Source: Plebeiibacterium marinum
GTDB taxonomy: Bacteria > Bacteroidota > Bacteroidia > Bacteroidales > Marinilabiliaceae
Direction of reading: 5' to 3'
Assembly (NCBI RefSeq): GCF_026013615.1
Contig: NZ_JAPDPI010000021.1
Location: 32,647 to 96,646, forward strand
DNA length: 64,000 nucleotides
The notes beneath the pieces were generated by a model that saw only the letters and a list, made by a program, of their open reading frames with translations, did not search any database and was not told the origin of the DNA. Positions within the stretch are counted from its first letter, which is position 1. Every line of letters begins with the position of its first letter. Position numbers and translations under genes: made by a program. Below, one piece after another: positions 1 to 9,758 of the stretch.

Positions 1-358
1 TGCTCTTTGTTGTGAGCCTATAATAGCTAACAAAGCAAATGCACAAACTGCAGAACAGCTTATGCGCTCGAGGTATACAGCTTTTACATTTGCCAACATA
101 AATTATTTAATGAACAGTCACCACCCTAAAACACGCCCCATTAAGGAGAAAAAAGACATTTTAAAATGGGCTAAATCAGTTACGTGGTTGGGGTTACAAA
201 TATTATACACCGATAAAGGAAAAGAATCTGACATGGAAGGTATTGTTAAGTTCAAAGCCCTGTTTTTAGAAAACGGAATACCCCGCGAACTTGTTGAAGA
301 ATCTGTTTTTGTAAAAGAAAACTGCAAATGGTATTATGTAAGCGGGAAGCATTCGTAA
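1..358 (+). CDS. YchJ-family (UPF0225) protein, 5' end outside window
   Basis: The reading frame is open from base 2 through the left edge, so the true start lies upstream. It reads ALCCEPIIANKA, then AEQLMRSRYTAF, and ends in WYYVSGKHS before a TAA. Paired cysteines followed by an AEQLMRSRY-type segment are characteristic of the YchJ/UPF0225 family, in which a SEC-C-like zinc-binding motif (CPCGSG...CC) precedes an NTF2-like fold. Only the last cysteine pair of that motif is inside the window. The ATG at 62 is inside the conserved core and is unlikely to be the start. Function of the family is not established; small cytosolic protein. It stands apart from the minus-strand genes that follow. 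Confidence 0.8.
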   Translation, partial: ALCCEPIIANKANAQTAEQLMRSRYTAFTFANINYLMNSHHPKTRPIKEKKDILKWAKSVTWLGLQILYTDKGKESDMEGIVKFKALFLENGIPRELVEESVFVKENCKWYYVSGKHS

Positions 359-378
359 TTAGCTAAACTACATTCACC

Positions 379-933
379 CTAATCTATTTTTATCCCATAT
401 TTTACCAACAAGCCGGAGATATTATTTTGTGAAAACTTCGCTTTTTTAAGTTGATTTAACTCAGGATCCAAAACAACATTGACTGCAGTTCTAAAATCAA
501 CTTCCTGAAGATTGGTTCTTTCGAAAACAGCTCCTGCCAAATCACAATTTACAAACGATGATTTGGTCAGGTTTGCTTCAACAAAATCTACCTGTGATAA
601 TCGGCAGTTTATAAAACTGGTTGCTTTTATTTTTAATCTGTAAAATGAAGCAAAATCAAGTATACATTCTTTAAAACTCAGTGAAATATTAAAGGTATTA
701 CATTCCGAAAACTGAATTCCCAACAATTTACAATTTACAAAACTCACATCTCTGAATGCAACATCCGTAATCCTTACATTTGAAAGGTTACAATTTATAA
801 ATTCACATTCTTCAAATACAGAACCTATAAGAACAGATCCTGATAAGTCACAATTTTTAAATACACAATCGTTGTATTCACCTGTTGTTAATTGGTTTAT
901 ATTCTCGATTTGATCTGATGCAATGTAAGACAT
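379..933 (-). CDS. Pentapeptide-repeat protein, Qnr-like size
   Basis: This 184-residue protein is built of five-residue repeats with F or L at the centre (CVFKNCDLSGSVL, SFVNCDLAGAVF, TNLQEVDF), which predict a right-handed quadrilateral beta-helix. A less regular stretch near residues 80-100 interrupts the coil, and the chain ends in LLVKYGIKID. Length and the C-terminal LLxKYxI motif resemble chromosomal Qnr-like proteins of Bacteroidota. Plasmid Qnr proteins protect DNA gyrase from quinolones; whether this one binds gyrase cannot be told from sequence. No signal peptide or membrane segment, so probably cytosolic. It is 140 bases downstream of the ABC permease at 1074 on the same strand, and no terminator is visible between them. 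Confidence 0.8.
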   Translation of the reverse strand: MSYIASDQIENINQLTTGEYNDCVFKNCDLSGSVLIGSVFEECEFINCNLSNVRITDVAFRDVSFVNCKLLGIQFSECNTFNISLSFKECILDFASFYRLKIKATSFINCRLSQVDFVEANLTKSSFVNCDLAGAVFERTNLQEVDFRTAVNVVLDPELNQLKKAKFSQNNISGLLVKYGIKID

Positions 934-1073
934 ATATATTATTGTAATATTTTATACTATTTACAAGCTGGCAGCACACTTCCAGCAGGCCAACAAACAA
1001 AAAACTCTGTACAGGATATTGGGATATCAACCCATCATGTTTAGAATCTTTCCTTTCTGGCAAGGCATTCCTT

Positions 1074-1766
1074 TTACTTAATAAACTTCTCCCTTTTTTG
1101 AAGGTTTATCAATCCCCACAAAACAGCTACAACAGATACAGATAAAAGAATCAACCTGTTTTGAAAGATAATCATTTGATACAGGCTGGCACTAACATTT
1201 CTTGGAATTCCAAAAGGATTTAGAAACGCATTCCATTTGGATTCGCCTAAGAAACCATGCAGAAACCATAATGCCAAACCCACAACCACCATAAACACGG
1301 CCGACCCATTACCATTTTTTACCATGGTACTGAACAAAAAGCCTAAGGATCCAAATAGGATTAAAACAACCACCAGGTGCCGGCTCATTTTAAACACAGG
1401 TAATTCAACCAGCAAAAAATTGTTTAAAAAAGCAAAGAACACTATCATAACGTACACCATAATAAATATGATGGCCAAACGCACAAGCCAAACCTTGTAC
1501 CTGTAATTAGGTATACCAAACAAAATCTCCAAAATACGGGCATCCTCATCATTTTGTATTCCAAAGGTTGTAGGAAAAAACACAAGTAAAATCCCCGGAA
1601 AAATCAATTGGTAATAAGCATCTTCAAGTGCTACATCATCACCCGAAAACAATGCTATACCAGTAATTATTAAGTAAAATATTAATGAGGCTCCTAAAAA
1701 ATACACAAACCTATTTCCGAAAATGATTTTCAGGTTGTATTTGATTATCTTAACTATGTCGGACAT
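1074..1766 (-). CDS. ABC-2 type transporter permease
   Basis: This 230-residue protein has about six hydrophobic segments: FVYFLGASLIFYLIITGIAL near the N-terminus, then a segment around IFPGILLVFFPTTFG, a pair near residues 90-120, and further segments to the C-terminus near LLSVSVVAVLWGLI. That is the layout of an ABC-2 (heme-exporter/antibiotic type) permease. It follows the RND-ABC chimera by 104 bases on the same strand and has no stand-alone ATPase beside it, so the ATPase domain at the C-terminus of the chimera is its most likely partner (inference). The motif DDVALEDAYYQLIFPG lies in the first outer loop. Substrate unknown. Confidence 0.75.
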   Translation of the reverse strand: MSDIVKIIKYNLKIIFGNRFVYFLGASLIFYLIITGIALFSGDDVALEDAYYQLIFPGILLVFFPTTFGIQNDEDARILEILFGIPNYRYKVWLVRLAIIFIMVYVMIVFFAFLNNFLLVELPVFKMSRHLVVVLILFGSLGFLFSTMVKNGNGSAVFMVVVGLALWFLHGFLGESKWNAFLNPFGIPRNVSASLYQMIIFQNRLILLSVSVVAVLWGLINLQKREKFIK

Positions 1767-1870
1767 GATTTATTAATTTGCTTTTTGTTATTGGTTCTTA
1801 TTTCCGTTTTAAGGTTGAAAACACTTTTTCCTACCCACTTTTTATCGCTTAAAACACCCATACATCCTAC

Positions 1871-4800
1871 CTAATTATTTCTCAACAACCACAAATACGA
1901 ATCTTCCAGACTTGACGAAACCAGTTCTGCTCCTTCAACGGGTTGTTGTGCTGATAAAACACGTACTTTAATATTGGCGCCCATTCCAATATGGTGCACT
2001 ACCTGAAATTCCTTGTTTATCCGTTCAAACTCATTTACAGGAACATCAAAGGTCCATACTTTGCCCTGAGTTATTTGCGAAAGTTCTTTGGGCTCTCCCC
2101 AATACTTTAGTTCCCCTTTTCGCATAACTGCCACCATGTTACATGAGCTGGAAATATCTTCAATAATATGCGTTGAGAAGATAACCACCCTATCACGGCT
2201 CAGCTCAACCAAAAGGTTTCTGAAACGGATACGTTCTCTGGGATCCAACCCGGCAGTAGGTTCATCAACTACCAATATGCGGGGTAAGTGAAGCATAATT
2301 TGAGCAATACCAATGCGTTGTTTCATACCTCCTGAAAAAGAACCGATAGCATTATCTTTCTTTTCCCACATATGAACAGCCTTTAAAACATACTCGATTC
2401 TGTTATGCCGCTCCTCTTTATTATTGAGTCCTTTAAGCAAGGCCATATAATCCAGAAACTCATACGAAGTCATGTTTTCATATGACCCAAATTCCTGAGG
2501 CAAATACCCTATTAAGCCCTGCAACTCTTCGCGGTACTTTGTCGTATCCAGTCCGTTAATAAATATCTTGCCATAACTTTGATCAAGTATCCCACAAATA
2601 ATACGCATAATAGTTGTTTTACCAGCACCATTGGGGCCAAGCAAGCCTATCATACCGCTTTCCATGGTTAAAGAAACCCCCTGAAGTGCTTTAAAGGGCT
2701 GTTTCTCTTTACCTATAACCGGTATGGAACGAACCATGATATACCAGCTTCTTCTGATACCGGCAAAACGCCCCTTAAGCCGTTCTACATTAATATTTTC
2801 CTGAAGCAACTTCTGACCTGTTTTATAAATAAATATACCCAAATACCATAATCCTCCAAGAATTATGGCTGTGGCCATACTATCATGCTTCAGTACAAAA
2901 AAGGTTAGAGTAACAGCAGGATACCCCCACATTTTTATCTTAAAAATCCGTGACTTTGGAGAAAACAACGTTGACATACGACCTTTTTTGTCGGGCCACA
3001 GACTTAAATAATTTAAAAATGACAACAATATAAAATATCCTACAAACAGATATGTAAAGCACCAAAAACCAGATTCCAGATAAAACCAATTCATCCACAC
3101 AAAAAAACCAAACAAAGGAATTTGCCATATCAGACTTTCAACGTAATGCTGTCTGCCCTTTTGCAACTGTTCTCTCTTTCCGTATAAACCTGCAGTTTTC
3201 CATTCTCGAACAAAACGGTTATCCCTATCGTATATCTTAACCACATTTTGCAGGGTAATGGTAATACTTTCATGGGGTTTTATCAGTGTTGTTTGCGCTT
3301 GTTTGAGGCTAGTTAAAATAAAATATAAAACTGCAGGTACTCCAACAACAAAACAAAAATACTCTACCAATTTCCACACAAAAGTATGGTTAAAAACAAA
3401 ATGGATTAGTACAACTCCCGTAATCCAGCCAGCAAAAATAATGAGTTTAAAAACTAATTTCTGTTCACGAATCCAGGCCAATGCCGTTTCCAAACCAAAA
3501 CTAAATGTTGGAATAAAAACCAGGGTCAGCAATGTACTCAACAACAACCCTCCAACTACTGTAATTGCAAATGGGGCACCTAAACTCCCTACATATTCAG
3601 ATTTACCCAAAGCCAATGGCAACATAGCAATTATGGTTGTGGATGCAGTAATTAAAATAGGGCGAACCCTTGAAATACCAGCCTGCAACAATGCCCTGGA
3701 ATGCCTCATCCCCTGTTTTCGTAAGATATTTGAATAATCGATAAGAATAATTCCATTGTTTACTACAATTCCCAGCAGTATTAAAAATCCAATTAAAGTA
3801 TTAAGGCTTAATAAGGAGTTTCCTGTTGTAATTAAGCCAATCAATGAACCTATGGCTGCCAATGGAATGGAAAACAGCATTACAAAAGGACTTACAAAAG
3901 ATTCAAAAACAGAAGCCAGGATCATTAATATCAGAATAAACGCTGTTCCTATCAAAAAGTAAAACTCTTCAAACTGATCTTCTTCATGAATAACCTCAAC
4001 TGCTGTGCCCGATGGAAGATTGACTTCAGCAATTAAATCATCCACATCCATACGAGCCTGTTCCAATAAATCTTTTGAATCGTTTATTTCATCATTAAAA
4101 CGATAATTAATAGTAATCTCCTTTTGCTGGTTTACACGCAATATTTCTTTTCTTCCACTTGCATAAACAATGTCTGAAAAATCATTTAATGACACCAAAG
4201 CACCACTGGTTGATTCAACATTCAGGCTTTTAAGATCATCATAAGTTTTAGCCGTTTCCTCTTCCTGAGAATACGTTTTATCACTTTTCATGATGATATC
4301 ATATTCTTCATTTTCAACCTTTAGTTTCCCCCCTGAGGAAATTTCAGGACGAAAATTGGTCAGTTCGGCCAATACATTTTGAGGGGTAACACCATACAGA
4401 CTCATTAAACCGGGATCAAATTCCAGATGCACTTCAGGCCTCGCTGAGCTGGCACTTACACGCACTGAACGAAGGTCTTCTAAGTTATCCTCCAAAATAT
4501 ATTTAATATCCTGTGCCAGCAGTAGCATCTTATCAAAATCCTCTCCCTTAATCACTACTTTTTCTGTTTGTGCTCCAATGCCAAACATCCCCATTAGGTT
4601 CATACCAGGATTTTGGCCAAATCCTCCTCCCATTCCTCCTGACGAAACAGAACCTTGCTCCATTGATATTTCTGAGCCTTCATACCCATACAAACGTCCC
4701 TGGATATCAGCTTTAATCTCCCCCAAAGAGCGGTCGGACTCCTTTTTATATCCTTCCTTCAGGGTAACACGGATACTGGCTTCCTCTTCATATACCTGAC

Positions 4801-6586
4801 TGATGATCTTATCGTATTCAGGAACCTTTTCCAATCTTTTTTCAAGCTCCCGCACCATTTCATCGGTATTTTCAAGTGTAGAACCGGAGGGGCGCTCAAT
4901 ATCAATACTAAATTCAGGGGTCTCGACCTCTTTGTTAACATTGAAACTCACCAATAAGGCAATCAACACAGTAGCAAAAAAAGCAGCCACTGCTGAATTA
5001 ATGGTGCGTGCCGGCAAACGCATGGCATTTTTCAATAACACAAGATAGGACTGTACCAACCTGTTATGCAATGGCAAGCGCCTTAGCCTTTTGTGTACAT
5101 TGCCTTTTCCATACCACAATACTGCATGGGTCATCATAGGAACCAACAGCAAAGCCACAACCAATGAAATAATCAGCGTTCCTACAATACTCACGCTGAT
5201 ATTTTTAGCAACCAGCTTAAACATCACATTTGACGAAAATACAAAAGGGAGAAATACAGTAATGGTAGTTAAAGTTGCTGCAAATATAGCCCGCCATACC
5301 TCCCTGGTACCGGTTATAACAGCTTTGTCCCTGTCTTTTTCGGTAGAAGCTACACGATAAATATTTTCCATTACTACAATACTATTGTCGATGAGCATAC
5401 CCACCGCCAACGCTATCCCAATCAGGGTAAGTGTATTTAGTGATATATCAAATGCATAAAAAATATTAAATGCCGAGAAAACCGATATTGGGATAGATAA
5501 CATCACAAGCGAAACCAACGGAACATTTTTTAAGAATATCCACAGGATAAACACTGCCAGCAGACTACCTATCAATGCCAGGTTGATTATTTGATCAATG
5601 TTTTCTTCAATAGTATCTGCTGAATTTGATGTAATTACAATTTCGGCACCATCGCCAGTCAGATCATTGTTTAATTTTTCAATTACACTCTTTATTCTGT
5701 GCGACAGATCAATCTGATTTACTGTTGACTCTCGGGTAATACGAATTGTTACCGACTCCATGGCGTTTACACGGCTATATGAGTCATTTTCCTTTACTCC
5801 GAAAATTATCTGGGCCACATCTTTTAGTAAAACAGGTCCGTTGGGAGAAACCACCACATTCTCCAAATCATTAATGGTATTATATTCGGCACCAACGTTT
5901 ACAAACATATATTGACCTTGACCAACAACCCTGCCGGCAAACGTCTTATCACCTTCGTTTCCTGTAATCTTTCTCCTGATTGAACTAACTGTAAGGCCCA
6001 TTGCCTCAAGTTTATCTTCATTAAATACAATTTCAACTGTTTTTTGCTGCCCTCCAAAAACCTCTGCCCCGGCTACACCATCTATATTTTCCAGCTTATC
6101 CACAATCTTTTGGTCGGTTAGAGCCCTTACCCTATCAACACCCCCTGTACCCAATACCTGAAGCTGCATAAATTGGTTCATCATCTGGCTTAGATCCATC
6201 TTTACAACAACAGCCCTGAATCCGTCAGCCATCACACCTTGAGATGCTTCCACCTTTTCAGCCAATTTTAAATAGGCATATTTAAAATCAACGTCTTTTG
6301 ATAGATAAACTGTAATATTAGCCCTTCCGGGATTAACCCGGGTTTCCATTTTCTCAATGCCCTCCAGGGTACCAACCACTCCTTCCATTGGGATGGCGGC
6401 TTCCTGCTCTACATATTTCGGATCCGATTCTGTACCATCCGTGTTTTGTATCTGCACAAAAAGCATTGGAAGCTCCGTATCTGGATAAAGTTCAACAGAC
6501 AGGTTAGTATAGGACACGATTCCAAGCATGGATAGTGCCACAAACAACATGCTGATGAGTACTTTTCTGTGTATTATAAAATTCAT
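1871..6586 (-). CDS. Chimeric RND efflux permease fused to ABC transporter ATPase
   Basis: A single 1571-codon frame. Residues 1 to about 1030 are a full HAE1/AcrB-type RND permease: first helix, periplasmic loop, TM2-6 with GMLIDNSIVVMENIYR (second relay aspartate replaced by Asn, as in many HAE1 relatives), a second periplasmic loop with a Gly/Met-rich stretch near 640-668, then TM8-12 with GIVVNNGIILIDY. Two extra helices follow (about 1042-1064 and 1075-1093). At about 1107 comes ITITLQNVVKIY, which looks like the first strand of an ABC ATPase, then about 175 residues with roughly four hydrophobic segments, then FKALQGVSL at about 1297, Walker A GPNGAGKTT at about 1316, FSGGMKQRIGIAQ, Walker B ILVVDEPTAGLDP and the switch histidine in FSTHIIED. 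The ATPase half is clearly paralogous to the ATPase at 15730. ATG start. It is followed by an ABC-2 permease and preceded by a complete RND-MFP-TolC set. Export is the evident role; substrate unknown. Confidence 0.9.
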   Translation of the reverse strand: MNFIIHRKVLISMLFVALSMLGIVSYTNLSVELYPDTELPMLFVQIQNTDGTESDPKYVEQEAAIPMEGVVGTLEGIEKMETRVNPGRANITVYLSKDVDFKYAYLKLAEKVEASQGVMADGFRAVVVKMDLSQMMNQFMQLQVLGTGGVDRVRALTDQKIVDKLENIDGVAGAEVFGGQQKTVEIVFNEDKLEAMGLTVSSIRRKITGNEGDKTFAGRVVGQGQYMFVNVGAEYNTINDLENVVVSPNGPVLLKDVAQIIFGVKENDSYSRVNAMESVTIRITRESTVNQIDLSHRIKSVIEKLNNDLTGDGAEIVITSNSADTIEENIDQIINLALIGSLLAVFILWIFLKNVPLVSLVMLSIPISVFSAFNIFYAFDISLNTLTLIGIALAVGMLIDNSIVVMENIYRVASTEKDRDKAVITGTREVWRAIFAATLTTITVFLPFVFSSNVMFKLVAKNISVSIVGTLIISLVVALLLVPMMTHAVLWYGKGNVHKRLRRLPLHNRLVQSYLVLLKNAMRLPARTINSAVAAFFATVLIALLVSFNVNKEVETPEFSIDIERPSGSTLENTDEMVRELEKRLEKVPEYDKIISQVYEEEASIRVTLKEGYKKESDRSLGEIKADIQGRLYGYEGSEISMEQGSVSSGGMGGGFGQNPGMNLMGMFGIGAQTEKVVIKGEDFDKMLLLAQDIKYILEDNLEDLRSVRVSASSARPEVHLEFDPGLMSLYGVTPQNVLAELTNFRPEISSGGKLKVENEEYDIIMKSDKTYSQEEETAKTYDDLKSLNVESTSGALVSLNDFSDIVYASGRKEILRVNQQKEITINYRFNDEINDSKDLLEQARMDVDDLIAEVNLPSGTAVEVIHEEDQFEEFYFLIGTAFILILMILASVFESFVSPFVMLFSIPLAAIGSLIGLITTGNSLLSLNTLIGFLILLGIVVNNGIILIDYSNILRKQGMRHSRALLQAGISRVRPILITASTTIIAMLPLALGKSEYVGSLGAPFAITVVGGLLLSTLLTLVFIPTFSFGLETALAWIREQKLVFKLIIFAGWITGVVLIHFVFNHTFVWKLVEYFCFVVGVPAVLYFILTSLKQAQTTLIKPHESITITLQNVVKIYDRDNRFVREWKTAGLYGKREQLQKGRQHYVESLIWQIPLFGFFVWMNWFYLESGFWCFTYLFVGYFILLSFLNYLSLWPDKKGRMSTLFSPKSRIFKIKMWGYPAVTLTFFVLKHDSMATAIILGGLWYLGIFIYKTGQKLLQENINVERLKGRFAGIRRSWYIMVRSIPVIGKEKQPFKALQGVSLTMESGMIGLLGPNGAGKTTIMRIICGILDQSYGKIFINGLDTTKYREELQGLIGYLPQEFGSYENMTSYEFLDYMALLKGLNNKEERHNRIEYVLKAVHMWEKKDNAIGSFSGGMKQRIGIAQIMLHLPRILVVDEPTAGLDPRERIRFRNLLVELSRDRVVIFSTHIIEDISSSCNMVAVMRKGELKYWGEPKELSQITQGKVWTFDVPVNEFERINKEFQVVHHIGMGANIKVRVLSAQQPVEGAELVSSSLEDSYLWLLRNN

Positions 6587-6594
6587 ATTTGTAT

Positions 6595-6622
6595 GAGATT
6601 AGAGATACGAGATTAGAAATAA
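6595..6622. repeat. Short 14-bp tandem direct repeat
   Basis: GAGATTAGAGATAC is followed directly by GAGATTAGAAATAA in the 84-base gap between the two RND genes, so two nearly identical 14-base units stand in tandem. It is too short to call a known element. It may be a remnant of a simple repeat or a local slippage product. Confidence 0.45.
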
Positions 6623-6670
6623 AAGAATAATCTAAACCATATAGTTTACATTTCTGTTATCTTTTATCTC

Positions 6671-9600
6671 CTATCTAATCGTCTTTTTTTTAAAATCAAA
6701 AACATAATAAACACAAGGGATAACAACAAGAGTAAGCAAAGTGGATGTTATTAAACCTCCTATTACTGCGATAGCCATTGACGAGCGGATAGCGGCACTT
6801 TCGCCAAACCCGAATGTTAATGGAAGCAATCCAAGGATCGTGGTCAGACTCGTCATAAATATGGGACGTAACCTGCTGTTTGCCGCAGCAATAATAGCAT
6901 CTTTCAAACTCATACCGTCTTGTTTGTTTTGGTTGATTGCATCTACAAGGATAATTGAATCATTTACTGCAATACCGGCCAACATTACTAAACCTATATA
7001 TGCCATAATATTTAAAGATTTCCCTAAAATTAAAAAGGCAGCAATGGCTCCAACTCCGGCCAAAGGAATGGTAAGCAGTATGGTAAATGGATGTATAAGT
7101 GACTCAAACTGCGATGCCATAACCATATATACCAATACTATAGATAGAATCAAGGCAAAGGACAAACTGGCAAAAGATTCTTTTCGCATAAACTCATCCC
7201 CCTTTATCTCATATCGATATCCGGCTGGGAAATCTATTTCGGACAAACTGGCATTAATTTGCTGAGCTAATTTATCAACAGGTATATTCCCTTTGTTATG
7301 AGCAGTGATCCTTCCGATACGGTTTTGATTGTTACGGATAACCTCTTTAGGTGAATTTCCTATTGAAATACTGGCTAACTCACTCAGACGATATTCACTG
7401 GTTCCATTTTCAATCTTAAAATTTTCCAGTTCTTTTAATGGATAGTCAGGCATTTTTAGGGTAATATCCGTTAGTTCACCATCACTTTCAATACTTCCGG
7501 CATCCTTTCCCATTAAAAACTCCTGTAACTGACTGATAATAGATGAAGCATCAATATTAAAAATACCGGCCCTGTACCTGTCAATCATTATATTTACCTC
7601 TGGTACGCCATCTTCAAAAGAACTTTTCACATTATATAATTCCTCATCGGCCATTAGCCTGGCATATACCTGATCGGATAACTTATCCAATTCCTCCAGG
7701 TCATCACCAATAATTTCAACCATAATTGGAGCCGCATCACTACCCAAAATTTCCTGCAATGCTGTTTCATCTTGTAAAAACTCAAGCTCCATATCATCAA
7801 TACCTGAAAACAATTCGCTCAATACCGGAATAAAATCACTGGTTGAATATAGAGTAGAATCATTTAAAGTAACCTTGATAAAACCGGTATTTTCACCTTC
7901 AAAAACGCTCTGATCAGAACCCTGCGTATTGGTTTGAGGTCCGGCATGGGTATAGATATGGGCAAGATGGCCTTTTAATGTTTCAGAAATCATCTCCTCC
8001 ATCATTTCCATTGTAGAGGCCGTACGCTCAATGCCAACTCCCGAAGGCAAAGTAACTTCAATAGAAAACTCTTTGGTTTCAGCAGAAGGCATAAACTCGC
8101 TACCAACAAATGGCAAAGAAAAATAGCTTGCTGCCACCAACAGTATGGCTATAAATATTACCAGATACCTTTTATTCAACACCTCATCTAAAAACCTTGA
8201 ATATTTTGGGTATGCATATCCCTGAACCTTTACCACTTCTGATTTTGAAACTTTTTGTGTTTTGAGGAATATGGTACTCAAAATAGGAATGATCAAAAGT
8301 GCCACAAAAAGTGAAGACAACAATGAGAATGCAACTGTCCAGGCCTGGTCTTTAAACAACTCTCCAGATGCCCCATGCAGGTACACAATAGGCAAAAACA
8401 CTACTATGGTAGTTAATGTTGAAGCTACCAAAGCACCACTTACCTTGGCAGTTCCTTCTACAGCAGCTTCTTTCAGGCTCTTTCCCCTTTCGAGCAGACT
8501 AAATATATTCTCAACTACAATAATGGCGTTATCCACAAGCATACCAGCTCCGAGTGCCAAACCTCCCAGAGTCATTATATTTAAAGTGAGCCCATTAAAA
8601 TACATCAGGTTAAATGTGGCCACAATTGAAATTGGAATGGCCGCACTCACAACCAAGGTGGTTCCCAACCTTCGTAAAAACAAAAACAGTACAACAACGG
8701 CAAAAAAGATCCCTATCAATGCACTATCTTCTACTTCTGAAATAGCATCTTCAATAAACTTACCCTGGTTTTTAATTACAGTAATATTATACCCCGGCAA
8801 ACCCTTTCTCACTTTGTCAAAACCTTCATTCAGGGCCTCAATGGCTGATACCGTATTAAACTTTGTTTCTTTATAAATAGATAAACCAATACAGCGTTTT
8901 CCGTTTAATCGAACAATATTATCCGGCTCCTGGTTTTTATAACTTACTTTGGCAACATCTTTTAAAAGCAATGGAACCTCAAATTCATGTCCTTCTTCAT
9001 CTCTTTGCAGGGTTGTACCAACTACCAGCTTACCAAGGTCTTCAGGCGATTTATAAATACTTACACCTTTAATAATATACTTTTGACCTAGCTCTTCAAT
9101 AGAACCTCCCGAAACATTTCGGTTGTAATTCTGAATCTTACTTACAATACTTGAAGAGGTGATACTATGCGATTCAAGCATATAAGGATCTGTTTCAATG
9201 GTAATTTCCTTTGTTTCATCCCCACTCAAACGAACATCAGCAATACCATCGATACGAATTAAGGCATTACGAATATAATTTTGGGCTACTTTACGTAGCT
9301 CATCCATATCTGAAATATTTGGGTTTGAAACAGCTGCCAACATTATTGGCGAAGCATTGGGATCGTTCCTGTATATTGTCAGGTCTTCAATATCCTCATT
9401 CTGGCTATATTGCGTAAGCGCCTTTTGGAGGTCGAGGAAGGCTTCGTCCATATCCTGATCCCAAGCATATTCCACATTTATTTGAGCCGTTCCCACTTTA
9501 CTCGTAGAACTTACATTCAACACACCACTCTGTCGGATTACGGTACCTTCAATATTCTCAACAAATTGTTTTTCCATCTCCTCAGGAGGCCTTTCTCCCG

Positions 9601-9754
9601 ATTCAATTTCAACTACAATGCGCGGATTGTTCAAATCAGGAAACAAATCGGTTCCCAGGCGGGAAAAAGAAATAAATCCCAAGAGAACTATTCCAAGTAT
9701 AATCATGGCCACCGTTACCCGATAGCTCACTGAAAACTGTGCAAGTTTTTTCAT
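6671..9754 (-). CDS. RND efflux permease, HAE1/AcrB family
   Basis: This 1027-residue protein has the usual RND size and duplication: TM1 near residues 12-30, a large periplasmic loop, TM2-6, a second loop and TM8-12. TM4 reads GMLVDNAIIVVENIF, with the second relay aspartate replaced by Asn, and TM10 carries VNDSIILVDAIN. Proton-driven drug or lipid export from the periplasm or outer leaflet through the TolC channel is the family role. The start lies four bases after the stop of the membrane fusion protein gene, so the two are translationally close. The neighbouring chimera is a second RND subunit, which allows a mixed trimer as in MdtBC (inference only). Confidence 0.93.
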   Translation of the reverse strand: MKKLAQFSVSYRVTVAMIILGIVLLGFISFSRLGTDLFPDLNNPRIVVEIESGERPPEEMEKQFVENIEGTVIRQSGVLNVSSTSKVGTAQINVEYAWDQDMDEAFLDLQKALTQYSQNEDIEDLTIYRNDPNASPIMLAAVSNPNISDMDELRKVAQNYIRNALIRIDGIADVRLSGDETKEITIETDPYMLESHSITSSSIVSKIQNYNRNVSGGSIEELGQKYIIKGVSIYKSPEDLGKLVVGTTLQRDEEGHEFEVPLLLKDVAKVSYKNQEPDNIVRLNGKRCIGLSIYKETKFNTVSAIEALNEGFDKVRKGLPGYNITVIKNQGKFIEDAISEVEDSALIGIFFAVVVLFLFLRRLGTTLVVSAAIPISIVATFNLMYFNGLTLNIMTLGGLALGAGMLVDNAIIVVENIFSLLERGKSLKEAAVEGTAKVSGALVASTLTTIVVFLPIVYLHGASGELFKDQAWTVAFSLLSSLFVALLIIPILSTIFLKTQKVSKSEVVKVQGYAYPKYSRFLDEVLNKRYLVIFIAILLVAASYFSLPFVGSEFMPSAETKEFSIEVTLPSGVGIERTASTMEMMEEMISETLKGHLAHIYTHAGPQTNTQGSDQSVFEGENTGFIKVTLNDSTLYSTSDFIPVLSELFSGIDDMELEFLQDETALQEILGSDAAPIMVEIIGDDLEELDKLSDQVYARLMADEELYNVKSSFEDGVPEVNIMIDRYRAGIFNIDASSIISQLQEFLMGKDAGSIESDGELTDITLKMPDYPLKELENFKIENGTSEYRLSELASISIGNSPKEVIRNNQNRIGRITAHNKGNIPVDKLAQQINASLSEIDFPAGYRYEIKGDEFMRKESFASLSFALILSIVLVYMVMASQFESLIHPFTILLTIPLAGVGAIAAFLILGKSLNIMAYIGLVMLAGIAVNDSIILVDAINQNKQDGMSLKDAIIAAANSRLRPIFMTSLTTILGLLPLTFGFGESAAIRSSMAIAVIGGLITSTLLTLVVIPCVYYVFDFKKKTIR

Positions 9755-9758
9755 TTGG

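Noticed and set aside
2600..3300. A frameshift or false join between an RND gene and an ABC ATPase gene
   Set aside because: The frame is continuous, the joining region is protein-like with membrane helices, and the ATPase start strand occurs before the insert. It remains possible that homologs differ, so a database check is given in the findings.
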